Assembly (NCBI GenBank): GCA_014526335.1
Contig: JACTAT010000022.1
Coordinates: 167,823 to 231,822, forward strand
DNA length: 64,000 bases
Origin: Chrysaora quinquecirrha
Lineage: Eukaryota; Cnidaria; Scyphozoa; Semaeostomeae; Pelagiidae
Reading direction: 5' to 3'
A model generated the notes under the pieces. The model had not been told where the DNA came from and searched no databases. It saw only the letters and a list, made by a program, of their open reading frames with translations. Shown here one piece after another: positions 51,601 through 59,644 of the stretch (positions are counted from its first letter, which is position 1; each line of letters starts with the position of its first letter). The position numbers and the translations under genes were made by a program.

Positions 51601-53314
51601 CTGTTTACGAAGAGTGGGACGAAGAATTTATGATACCAAATTCGAATCAAGCAGCCCTAATTTGGTCTAGGTGTAAAGATTTACAATCTTAGCGCTTCTT
51701 TCATTGGTTTAACAAGGGTTCAAAGTTTTAATTTTCTTGAGGGCTCAGACCAGTCGGGGTGAAGAGTTTCACCCCAAGCCATGTTTAACTCTCAAAGCCC
51801 TTATAGACTCCAGAAATCTGAACGCTCATAAAATCAATATTACAAGAACTAAGACCATGAAATTTTGTACCCAGACTAGAGTTTTTAATGTTTTATATGA
51901 CTTTAGCATCGAAATCCCAGTATCTTAAAGTTTTGGGAAATTTCAATGCTGGCAGCCTTTCGTCGAAAAGGTCTATAGACGATTTCACAACGGTATCTGT
52001 ATTGCTTCAGGGATGACCTAGGGTCCTATAGGTCCTATGGTCATAGGGTCTTGTTTTTATAATATACCTTTCACAACAGACAGCGTCGAGGGGAATTTCT
52101 TCATCTGATTTTATCACATCTATGACACATGCATGCGTCTTCTAATGGCATATAGTAAGCAGGGGCGTAGGCCTAAGGAAAACTTAGCTCTTGGTGTATG
52201 TGTTGTGTAGGCGACAGACAATTTCGGTAGCTAGCCCAAATGGCCCACATGAATGGCGGACGAATTTGGCACCGGCTCTTAGATGATTCAACTAACTGAA
52301 TCAAGTTGAACTTGGTTCAAGGCTATAAAACAAACCCAAAGATATTTGCATTTCACTTTAAAGGTAAATGCCACTTCTGCTACGCAGGCCCTGTTGCTAA
52401 AAAAAACCAAAAGTAAGAAGGGGCTGAAAAATGCCCATTCAGAGAAGAGAAGAAAATAACGGAAATCCCTTACACCTAGCACATTCTCCTTGATGTTTAA
52501 CAGTGAGTCCAGCTTTTCTTACGCAAGATTCTCTTTTCATAATGCATAAATTATCATACGAATTTCCATCACTTGCACACACAGGATCTAAATTTCTTCC
52601 ACAACCCAGCTTGCATATGCATTTACTTGTGCCATTTTCAAATGTATGGCATCTTGAATAATCTGTACATTTCTCCTTGCATGCATTTTCTAGAAAGAGA
52701 GGTAGAGAATATACCACCGATCGGACATTCCTCAACAAAGATGTTTAATGCCTGACAGGGGGGTCCAGTCAGGGCTTAAGGGGGTCAAACTTAAGGTTAA
52801 TTTTCAAGAATAGCCCGCAAATGGTAGAAAATTTTTACAATGACCCCCAAATGGTAGTGTAAGCCACTAGAACTCATGCCGTTTTGTTTCACAGCATCCA
52901 ATCCGGCAACAAAATTTTACATCAAACGTTTGCTTACATTCAAATACACAAAACGCTGCAAAATAAACTCAAAGCACCAGGAAACTAGATGCAAATGGTA
53001 GTAACTATCAGAAATATACCAAAGTTGCTGTACTATTTCTTTATGAATTTGGACATTTGGAAATCATATGGTAAGACTTTCATCGTGACTGGACCACCCT
53101 TTCAGACATTAATGGGAGTACACCCCGGCGAATAAGTCAAGGAATCGTATAAACGCTAGGAATATTTGTGTAATTCTAGGTTCGGATCTATCTTGATCCA
53201 ATCCCTTGAAAACGGGGTCTTATACATACCGCATGTCCCTTTACGACTGACTTTTATCACTCGGTCATCAAGACAAGATGTGCTCTTCATGATACATTCA
53301 TTGGCATATGTTCT
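45405..53314 (-). CDS. Secreted Kazal-VWC-ZP domain protein (gene span, 5' end in gap)
   Basis: Exons in transcript order: 53230-53314 (continues into the gap), 52474-52689, 51242-51448, 50617-51033, 49071-49226, 48178-48471, 46763-47360, 45405-45678. All joins are phase 1 except the last (phase 2). The visible product is about 748 residues: three Kazal modules, three to four VWC domains, then a complete ZP domain and a short basic tail with a furin-like RNRR. ZP domains polymerise into extracellular filaments; VWC and Kazal modules occur in matrix and BMP-regulating proteins. No transmembrane or GPI-type hydrophobic end follows the ZP domain, so the product looks secreted. The signal peptide must be in or beyond the gap at 53315-53814. 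Confidence 0.75.
45679..46762 (-). other. Last intron of the ZP gene
   Basis: Contains degraded repeats ('GATACCCGG', 'GGCTTTAGAAAAA' words at 45830-46030) and a SINE (46590-46680). No exon is seen. Confidence 0.4.
46590..46680 (-). mobile_element. tRNA-derived SINE, family 3, copy 1
   Basis: On the minus strand: AACGCAGCGCAGTGACTAGC (A box) then, at tRNA spacing, TGGCTCAAATCC (B box) and CAGGCTAGGGAGCAC. A second copy in the same orientation is at 57930-58010. Confidence 0.5.
46763..47360 (-). CDS. ZP gene exon: ZP-N and most of ZP-C
   Basis: Acceptor GCTCTAG (minus), donor GG|GTAAGT; 598 bases, phase 1 to 2. Begins GLPALTCSGRGIVLAVPK, contains SNCSAKDNGTHFILKTDY (conserved Cys plus N-glycosylation site NGT), 'YQSCGTTRKLVNDVFEYRN' (Cys then the Y-x-N strand), and PIQIPVVCVVPN, which opens ZP-C. 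Ends in the FDNWFVVPEKCYVTPDSD segment with the next conserved Cys. This is a classical ZP domain; residues of the ZP-N 'Y...N' signature are visible. Confidence 0.85.
47757..48165 (-). mobile_element. Two tRNA-derived SINE copies, family 4
   Basis: Two similar elements (about 47757-47945 and 47985-48165). On the minus strand each has GAGCTCTATAGCTCAGTGGA or similar (A box) and, about 45 bases later, CCAGRTTTGAATCTC-like B box; each ends with the shared phrase 'GGAGGAGAYCCTTGGGCTGT' in complement. Located in the ZP gene intron. Confidence 0.6.
48178..48471 (-). CDS. ZP gene exon: VWC end, linker and VWC domain
   Basis: Acceptor TTTTCAAG (minus), donor GAGA|GTAAGT; 294 bases, phase 1 to 1. 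Begins GTCCPTCYQENP, which completes the VWC domain of the previous exon, then 'CTDPRTSLVYAEGETWKEGC', LKYECSALGMFATQQKC and 'CPRKQQIRKPGKCCAEC'. The GETW-x(3-4)-C...CC-x-x-C pattern is a VWC domain. Confidence 0.75.
49071..49226 (-). CDS. ZP gene exon: VWC domain (first part)
   Basis: Acceptor TCTTTTAG (minus), donor AAAG|GTAAGC; 156 bases, phase 1 to 1. Encodes GDLYKLGETWSNGNMNGC, SKCTCVGL, 'GTIECKEPNCPSLNCEKYVY'. Its CCP-x-C end is on the next exon, which starts GTCCPTC, so the intron splits the domain in phase 1. Confidence 0.8.
49235..49820. repeat. (AAAC)n tetranucleotide array with longer units
   Basis: About 580 bp of CAAA/AAAC/AATC units; a block of about 160-170 bp containing 'CAAAGCATAATAACAAACAT' is present twice (about 49370 and 49530). 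Fills the intron between two VWC exons. Minus-strand frames rich in C, L, F and V are artefacts of the repeat. Confidence 0.85.
49822..50616 (-). other. Intron of the ZP gene with inverted ends
   Basis: A segment from about 49970 (AAGGGCGTATTTTTTTGGTC) to about 50580 (ACCAAAAAAATACGCCCTAA) is bounded by inverted repeats of 20 or so bases, containing paired 'TTTTCAGCAGAC' and 'AGTCTGCTGAAAACAGAAGG' words: another MITE-like element of about 610 bp. A SINE tail fragment precedes it (49845-49915). No exon seen. Confidence 0.5.
49970..50580. mobile_element. MITE-like element with AGGGCGTATTTTTTTGGT ends
   Basis: Inverted ends about 40 bp long: AAGGGCGTATTTTTTTGGTC at the left and the near complement at the right. 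Open frames inside show no transposase motif. Confidence 0.55.
50617..51033 (-). CDS. ZP gene exon: two VWC domains
   Basis: Acceptor AATTTCAG (minus), donor ACTG|GTAAGC; 417 bases, phase 1 to 1. First VWC: VGCPNCRCENGQIKCPAISC and 'DEADCCPTC'. Second VWC: HKCLASGKSYNVGEKF, 'CEVCTCLVGGRSSCKEQKC' and SSCCPVCPTQ. Both have the C-x-x-C-x-C...C...C...CCP-x-C order of VWC domains. The two domains lie in one exon without the intron that separates other modules. Confidence 0.85.
51242..51448 (-). CDS. ZP gene exon: Kazal domain 3
   Basis: Acceptor TTCTCTAAAG (minus), donor TGCA|GTAAGT; 207 bases, phase 1 to 1. Encodes DVCDSVVCKNYAVCRETE, 'GVCECPKICPMIYKPVCGSD' and RTYANECVMKSTSC, ending HKGIC. Full follistatin/Kazal module. 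Its last 28 codons are almost identical to the exon at 53230-53314. Confidence 0.85.
51670..51990. mobile_element. Foldback MITE family G-like, diverged copy
   Basis: Inverted arms about 51670-51760 and 51790-51900 around a GGGGTGAAGAGTTTCACCCC centre, the same centre motif as in 8124-8539 and 58122-58516. 'GGTCTAGGTGTAAAGATTTA' on the left pairs with TTTTGTACCCAGACTAG on the right. Confidence 0.55.
52000..52470 (-). other. Intron, no exon seen
   Basis: Unremarkable AT-rich intron sequence; contains the phrase 'CACTTCTGCTACGCAGGCCC' and short repeats (CCTATAGGTCCTATGGTC). No coding signal. Confidence 0.4.
52474..52689 (-). CDS. ZP gene exon: Kazal domain 2, near-copy of the + strand exons
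   Basis: Acceptor TCTTTCTAG (minus), donor AGGT|GTAAGG; 216 bases, phase 1 to 1. Encodes ENACKEKCTDYSRCHTFENG, TSKCICKLGCGRN and 'LDPVCASDGNSYDNLCIMKR', ending HQGECAR. At the DNA level about 93% identical to 30960-31172 on the opposite strand 21 kb away. The donor has moved 6 bases downstream compared with that exon, keeping phase. Confidence 0.85.
53230..53314 (-). CDS. ZP gene exon: Kazal domain 1, 3' part (5' part in gap)
   Basis: Donor TGCG|GTATGT (minus) preceded by RTYANECIMKSTSCLDDRVI and KVSRKGTC. The rest of the exon is hidden by the 500-N gap. Nearly identical to the C-terminal half of the exon at 51242-51448, so the two exons are a tandem pair. Confidence 0.8.
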
Positions 53315-53814
53315 NNNNNNNNNNNNNNNNNNNNNNNNNNNNNNNNNNNNNNNNNNNNNNNNNNNNNNNNNNNNNNNNNNNNNNNNNNNNNNNNNNNNNN
53401 NNNNNNNNNNNNNNNNNNNNNNNNNNNNNNNNNNNNNNNNNNNNNNNNNNNNNNNNNNNNNNNNNNNNNNNNNNNNNNNNNNNNNNNNNNNNNNNNNNNN
53501 NNNNNNNNNNNNNNNNNNNNNNNNNNNNNNNNNNNNNNNNNNNNNNNNNNNNNNNNNNNNNNNNNNNNNNNNNNNNNNNNNNNNNNNNNNNNNNNNNNNN
53601 NNNNNNNNNNNNNNNNNNNNNNNNNNNNNNNNNNNNNNNNNNNNNNNNNNNNNNNNNNNNNNNNNNNNNNNNNNNNNNNNNNNNNNNNNNNNNNNNNNNN
53701 NNNNNNNNNNNNNNNNNNNNNNNNNNNNNNNNNNNNNNNNNNNNNNNNNNNNNNNNNNNNNNNNNNNNNNNNNNNNNNNNNNNNNNNNNNNNNNNNNNNN
53801 NNNNNNNNNNNNNN
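53315..53814. other. Assembly gap, exactly 500 N
   Basis: A placeholder gap of unknown true size that starts in the middle of a Kazal exon. Immediately beyond it (about 53818-53920) a minus-strand open stretch ends in a donor-like GATG|GTAAGT and could be another exon, but it has no recognised motif and no start codon. Confidence 0.95.
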
Positions 53815-54329
53815 ACAAAACTTACCATCTTTGGTTCTGGTGCTTGTGAAGTGCAACAGAGTAACCAAAATAAAATCCAGTTTTTCCACAGTCAAAAATG
53901 AAAGGGCTTTCTATGTCAATGTTGTAACATTTCACTGATGAAAAAATCAAAGATCCAAATATAATAAATGCAAAATGAAATAAATTATACCGCATTTCTC
54001 TGCATAGAAGTTGAAACATATTTATTAATTTTTTGCTACTAAAACGTGGCTTGATTTCTTAGCTATTCCATATGATTATGATTACGGAAAGACTTTCGCA
54101 TTAAGATGTGGTTACTCAAACCAGAGTTCTCTATTGGCTAAAGAGTAATATCAAATACGGGGGACAGAGAAGCAATTCCATTAACTGTCCTGTTCAATAT
54201 AATACAAAGATTTACTAATTGTGTCTACTTTTTATGAAACGGCGAACGACAGAGTCGCACGTCAATCATGCTTCAACCAACTGCAGCAATACGTTACAAT
54301 TGGCTACATCCATAAAAAGTACACTACAC

Positions 54330-54860
54330 CACACTAACTAATCTATATAACGTTACACTACAGCACATTGCATCCACGCCACTATACTCCGCTACAGTAA
54401 ACTATACTAGACTACAACGTACTTCACTTTACTACACTGGACTGCCCTGCATTGCTTAACCAAACCACACCGCCCTGCAATACACTACAATACTTACTAA
54501 ACCGATACAGCATTACACTAAACTACGCCGCACGACACTACACCACACCACACTGCACCATAATACACTACACTAAATAGGCTACACTGCACTACACTAC
54601 GCTAACTGCACTACACCATACTACAATTTGCTACACTAGACTAGACTCACAAGACTACACCACAATAAACTACACTAAGCCACACAACACTACACTATAC
54701 CACACCACACTACAATAGGCTACACTGCATTGCACTACGCTACACTAACTACACTACACTATACTATAATACGCTACACTAGATTAGACTAGACTCACTT
54801 TATAACACTACACTACACTACAGTACACTACACTACACTACAATACATTCACTTCGTTAC
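54330..54860. repeat. Degenerate (CTACA)n repeat
   Basis: Over 500 bp of ACTACACT, ACACCACA and similar words, most regular at 54790-54850 (CTACACTACACTACA). No higher-order unit. Confidence 0.8.
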
Positions 54861-55199
54861 ACTACAACAACCCCCCGTCTTGAAACTAAGAATCTGGCTA
54901 ATATATAATCAAAGAAATAAGTTATTAATTTGTCAAGAAATTAAAGAGCAATTCCTTGCAGCTGTTCGTGGTAGTATCGAAGCCCAACCCAAACCTCTTA
55001 ACGTCTTGTGTTGGCAGCATACGTTTCGAGAACAATTAAACACGGAAATGTTAACTTCTGCGCTAGTTACGGAAATTTCTGTTCATTTCTGATAATGACA
55101 TTCGATGACTGTTCAGCACTTGTAGCTGTAATTAATAGTTCCCTAATGAGCTACACAACAGGCCATACGGAAATATAAGAGGCAAGTTTTTCAAGAGAA
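54861..55199. other. No gene recognised
   Basis: Unique-looking AT-rich sequence. One short open frame (54880-55092, +) has neither a domain nor convincing splice sites. Confidence 0.35.
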
Positions 55200-55448
55200 A
55201 AAGGTCCTTGCCGATCGATCAAACATTGTTTATCAAACATTTGAAATTTGTTTCTCAAATGATATACCGTTGGCCACGTCGTAAAGCATTGCTCACAAAA
55301 CATTTTTTACTTGTAAGAAGCAGTTTGAAGCTTTCAAAAAACATTGCACAGTATTTTGCGACGTAGCCAAACGGCGAAAACATTACTTGATCAGCCGATT
55401 ACTAATGTTTGACAAACAATGTTTGATTGTTTGGCCAGGGCCTTAAGA
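55200..55448. mobile_element. Family H palindromic element, copy 3
   Basis: AGGTCCTTGCCGATCGATCA to GTTTGGCCAGGGCCTTAA, with paired 'AAACATTGTTTATCAAACAT' and TGTTTGACAAACAATGTTTG words. Ends at a TTAA (55443-55446 region). Confidence 0.6.
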
Positions 55449-55861
55449 ATTTCTCAGCTTAAACGAAGTTTCTTTTTCTAGAAATTCACAGCTGACCAAC
55501 CTTTGTCAAGATAGCGTGTTCGGGGCAGGAAATATGTTGATTTTAAACTCCTTGAGCTTTCCTTGCCTTGGCTAATGATTAAGAATTTCTATACCATCAC
55601 ACATGGCCCGTTACGTTAACTTCTAAAAGCCACTAATATTAAGCATATTTCTCGTATTATAGCCTCGGATTTTTCTAAGCTGTGGTCCAAAACCAACATC
55701 CGCTCCAGCGCGAACAAATGGGCAAGATTCTACATCTTCTATGCCTGCAGACTTTCGCTGATATCTATCTGATTCTGAGTAATGATATGTTTTTGTTTGA
55801 TACCGATTTAGCAGCCCCAGAAAATCATGCAGATTTTGAATATGATGGCGAATGTTGAATG

Positions 55862-56510
55862 CATAGTGTAATGAAATGAACATGCTTTTCAATGCAGAGT
55901 GAAATTGACACAGTGTAGTATGAAATGAACATGCCGAAAATTGCAATTGAGAAGAGAACATACTGAATAATACAGTATAAATGAAATGAACATGCTGGTG
56001 AATACAGTATGAAATGAACATGATGACGATTGCAGTATAAAATGAAATGAACATGCGAAAGAATACATCTTGTATGAAATGAAATGAACATGCTGACGAA
56101 TACAATTTGAAATGATATGAACATGCCGACGAATACAGTATAAAAAGAACATGCTGACAAATTCTATAAAATAAACATTCAGGCAAATACAGTATGAAGA
56201 TTACAGTGTGAAATGATGGTGAAATGAACATGGCAACGAGGTACAGTACGAAATGAAATAAACATGCTGACGCATACAATGCGAAATGAACATGCTAAAG
56301 AATAAAGTATAATAAAGTGAAAATGCTGACGAATGTAGTATGAAATGAACATTCCGGCGAATACAGTATAAAATGCCAATCCTAACGACTACAGTACGAA
56401 ATGAAAAGAATATACGGACAAACAAAAGTACGATATAATAAACATACGCGCAAATACAGTATGAAATAAGCAGAAGCATGTTGAAGAATACAGTATGAAA
56501 TGACTGGACG
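55862..56510. repeat. 28-bp minisatellite, third array
   Basis: About 20 degenerate copies of TGAAATGAACATGCTGACGA plus ATACAGTA. The unit aligns base for base with that at 35466-36003 (TGAAATGAAGATGCTACTGA ATAAGGTA), differing at about six positions. Minus-strand frames rich in H, F, I and S are artefacts. Confidence 0.8.
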
Positions 56511-56796
56511 CGTCTTTCCGGCAAACTACCCAAACAGAACGAAATTTTGTAAAATGATAGACTGAATAGATGCATTTGATAATTCCTTCCATTTAATAAT
56601 CCTTAAGCTTCATTTGCTACAGTTTCAACAACCATATTCCATGCTTGTTGCCTTAACATGCACTCACTTAAAAAGCATACAGAACTAGTTACATACCTTG
56701 CCAAAGTGCTACTGTTAGACAAGAAATGGCAATTTTCTGGGGTCCTCATCTACATTTATACACAAAGTCACAACAGTATCACGGAAAAATGAATAA

Positions 56797-56954
56797 TTAT
56801 TTAGGCCTTAGCTTAGTTGACTTGGAAAATTCTGTCTCGAGATTTTTCAAGAATCTGAAGAAAAATATCTTCAAAGGTCCAGACAGAGCTTGATTTTGAG
56901 AGATAACTCGTCGCTTTTCTTCAGCGGTTAAATATTCATGTAGTTTCTCTTGTC
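56797..56954 (-). CDS. Terminal exon of the small minus-strand gene
   Basis: 158 bases from acceptor CAATTGCAG to TAA; 52 residues including the split codon. Contains an amphipathic start (LHEYLTAEEKRRVI) and a short aromatic patch (KIFFFRFLKNL). Not repetitive and not part of a known element in this window. Confidence 0.5.
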
Positions 56955-59638
56955 CTGCAATTGAAAGGGATGAAATTAATTATTAGTGCACCAAATGAAC
57001 ACAAGCGGCGTCTGTCAAACTTGTAAGGGATTCAATTTATGCAGCGTTTTAGCAGATGATATTTATTAGAGCCAATCGAAGAAAGAACAACTAAGGAGAA
57101 AGTTGCCAGATAGATTTGGTAGATTTGCATGATAGAATATGCCACTGATTGTTAGAAAAGCTAAGTTACGATTGAATCTTTTTTTACAAAGATACAGATA
57201 AGAAAAAAAGATATACTTATAGCAGTATCAAATGAAGATGCTAATGAATACAGTGCAAAGAGAACATGATGATGATTACATCATGAGATTAACATGCTAA
57301 TGTAATGAAAAGAGTAGGAAATGAGCATTTTGGCGAATATAACATGAAATGAACATGCTAATGAATAGAGCACAAATGAACATGCTGTAACGTATAGTGT
57401 GAAAACTGAAATAAAAATGCTAACAAATACAGTGCAAAATGAACATGCTGATGAGTACAGTATGAAATGAACATGCTGATGAATATGCTACAGTGCATGC
57501 TTAATGAATGAACATTAACATTAATTTCTCAGAAAACTTGTGATAGTAATACTTTAAATGTTGATCTTAAACCATACCAAGATAAGATCCTCTTCGATAT
57601 GCATAATGTGTGAGCTGTGCAAGTCTTCTCATGATTTCAGTGTTTGCAAGCTAAATAGAAAGTATGTATCTGTGTACCGTATATGCATTGGATTGTTCAT
57701 CAATTCAGAAGTATTCAACCTTTTGGTCAGGGCTGCATCTCTTTTATGCAATCTGATTTATAGTTCATAGTTGTTCTCCAGTACCTGGCAGCATTTCATA
57801 TCTGCTGGTGTAGCTTATTTTGAGGTCTCATTCACTCATTCTTTAATGTGATATGAGCCTGCCATTTTAAGTGTTCATCTGAGTCACAGAGAACAAGGTT
57901 TTTACACTGTTGAGCATTGCACTATAATTTGTGCTCCCTAGCCTGTTTGAATGGCAGACCTTAAGCACAAACAGTGCAAGTGCTGATCCCTACACTATGC
58001 AGCCTATTAGACGTTTAAATGGGATCTAATGCTTTATATTTAGAACGTAGCACCACATGGCTTTGCTGTAATAGCTTCAAAGAACTGATACCAAAAATAT
58101 CAACGCTCAGCTTAACTGCAATAGATCATTTCGGTAGAATTTAAATTTTTCAAAATCGCAAGATATCAATCTTTTGATGCAAAATTGTATAAAGCACCCA
58201 AAAATTAGTCTAGGTGCAAAGTTTTACTATCTCAGCGCGTGTATTATCGATTCTACGAGCGTCCAAAGTTTACGATTTTATAAGGGCTTTGACTGTGTGG
58301 GGTAAAAAGTTTCACCAAGTTCATTTTTGCGGTCAAAGCCTTTATGAAATTGGGAACTTGGAATGCTCATAAAATTAAGAACACAAGCGCTAGGACAGTG
58401 AAACTTTGTACCTAAACTAAGTTTTGGCTGCTTTATAAGATTTTTATATAAAAAACTCGATATCATGTGATTTCGAAAAATTTTAATGCTGTGTGACGTC
58501 ATACCGAAATGATCTATAACCTTAGATAAGAAAATGTAAAATATAAAATACTATATATGATGGATAAAAATAACTTCAAAGTTCGTACATGGAATACTGT
58601 CAATTAAAGCTGCTTAAGATGAAATGAAAAACTTTGTCATTCAAATGTGCTTTTCCTGAGTGGTGTTATAGATAGATGCCAAAATCGTTCCGCCGACGAG
58701 TCCAGCAACCGCTCCGGAAGACAATGAAGCGCCCATGCCAACCGCACCAGCAACTCCGGCTAAAGCACCAACATAAGACCCTCTGTCGACGCGCACTTGA
58801 TTACGATTCTTCCTAAGTCGGTAGCATCGGTCGAAATAACCATCCTCGTCGATATTAGCCGACTTGGCTCGCTGATACATCATAAGCGCTCCGGCCGGTA
58901 CACCCAAAACGGCACCAACTTTGCCGTACTTCAACGCCGTTGCCTGTATCGCTGGCCATGTCCTAGGACCACGAATCATTTGAACAGCGGGTGCAATAAT
59001 GACCATGCCCAGTAACGCAATAGATCATTTCGGTAGAATTAAAATTTTTCAAAATCGCAAGATATCAATCTTTTGATGCAAAAATCGTATAAAGCACCCA
59101 AAAATTAGTCTAGGTGTAAAGTTTTACTATCTCAGCGTGTGTACTATTGATTCTAGGAGCGTCCAAAGTTTACGATTTTATAAGGGCTTTGACCGTGTGG
59201 GGTAAAAGTTTCACCAAGTTCATTTTTTGCGGTCAAAGCCTTAATGAAATTGGGAACTTGGAATGCTCGTAAAATTAAGAACACAAGCGCTAGGACAACT
59301 TTGTACCTAAACTAAGTTTTGGCTGCTTTATAAGATTTTCATATAAAAAACTCAATATCAAGTGATTTTGAAAAATTTTAATGCTGTGTGACGTCTACCG
59401 AAATGATCTATAGAAATTGTGAATAGATCAACAACATTGGAAATATTGACAGTTACATTTATCTACAGACTACACACGCTGACAAGGCAAGCAAGACCCC
59501 ATGTGACTTTAGGTCCCCAAGTTAGGTTTCTAGGCCAGTAGAGTAGGCCTAAAAGCACTAGCTGACTCTGTATCACAATAATGAAAACTTTATTCATGCG
59601 AGATACATACGACCAGGACCAGCTTCTTTCTGCGACAT
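56797..59638 (-). CDS. Candidate two-exon gene for a 61-aa protein
   Basis: Exon 1: 59611-59638 (ATG at 59638; MSQKEAGPG, donor GGTC|GTATGT, phase 1). Exon 2: 56797-56954 (acceptor CAATTGCAG, phase 1, stop TAA at 56797-56799), encoding QEKLHEYLTAEEKRRVISQN, then QALSGPLKIFFFRFL and NLETEFSKSTKLRPK. The joined frame is 61 residues. An in-frame ATG two codons upstream (MKM) could be used. Exon 2 alone is convincing as a coding terminal exon: strong acceptor, mixed helical composition, basic C-terminus. The pairing with exon 1 is an inference from matching phase and strand. Family not recognised. The intron would contain the gene fragment and MITEs at 58.1-59.4 kb. Confidence 0.4.
57228..57490. 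repeat. 28-bp minisatellite, fourth array
   Basis: About seven degenerate copies of the 55862-56510 unit (ATGAAATGAACATGCTGATG AATACAGT), separated from that array by the exon at 56797-56954. Confidence 0.75.
57930..58010 (-). mobile_element. tRNA-derived SINE, family 3, copy 2
   Basis: Minus strand carries the same A-box/B-box layout as 46590-46680 with the shared tail GGCTAGGGAGCAC. More degraded. Confidence 0.45.
58122..58516. mobile_element. Foldback MITE family G2, left copy of a pair
   Basis: Ends TAGATCATTTCGGTAGAAT and ACCGAAATGATCTA; inverted arms meet at a GTGTGGGGTAAAAAGTTTCA centre flanked by CTTTGACTG/GGTCAAAGCC. 395 bp. Nearly identical to 59021-59410 and in the same orientation. 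Confidence 0.8.
58517..59020 (-). pseudogene. 5'-truncated copy of the 61.4-kb gene, between two MITEs
   Basis: Matches 61266-61764 at about 97%, including 3' noncoding sequence. The coding part, 58641 to about 59018, keeps the last 126 or so codons: from GMVIIAPAVQM to NTTQEKHI and the stop. The first 45 codons of the intact gene (from MKGFEYFRN to AFALL) are missing: at 59021 the match ends exactly at the edge of a MITE. An internal ATG (59006) could start a 121-aa product, but there is no evidence that it does. Best read as a gene fragment. Confidence 0.75.
59021..59410. mobile_element. Foldback MITE family G2, right copy of a pair
   Basis: Same ends and core as 58122-58516, about 96% identical, same orientation; small deletions near 59297 and 59393. 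Its left edge is the truncation point of the gene fragment. Confidence 0.8.
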
Positions 59639-59644
59639 TTTCAT

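Noticed and set aside
53818..53920. Extra exon of the ZP gene directly beyond the gap (donor-like GATG|GTAAGT)
   Set aside because: No domain, no start codon, and phase does not clearly match; kept only as a note in the gap entry.
55623..56592. 218-aa minus-strand frame and companions rich in F, H and S
   Set aside because: Arises from the degenerate 28-bp minisatellite; no domain signature.
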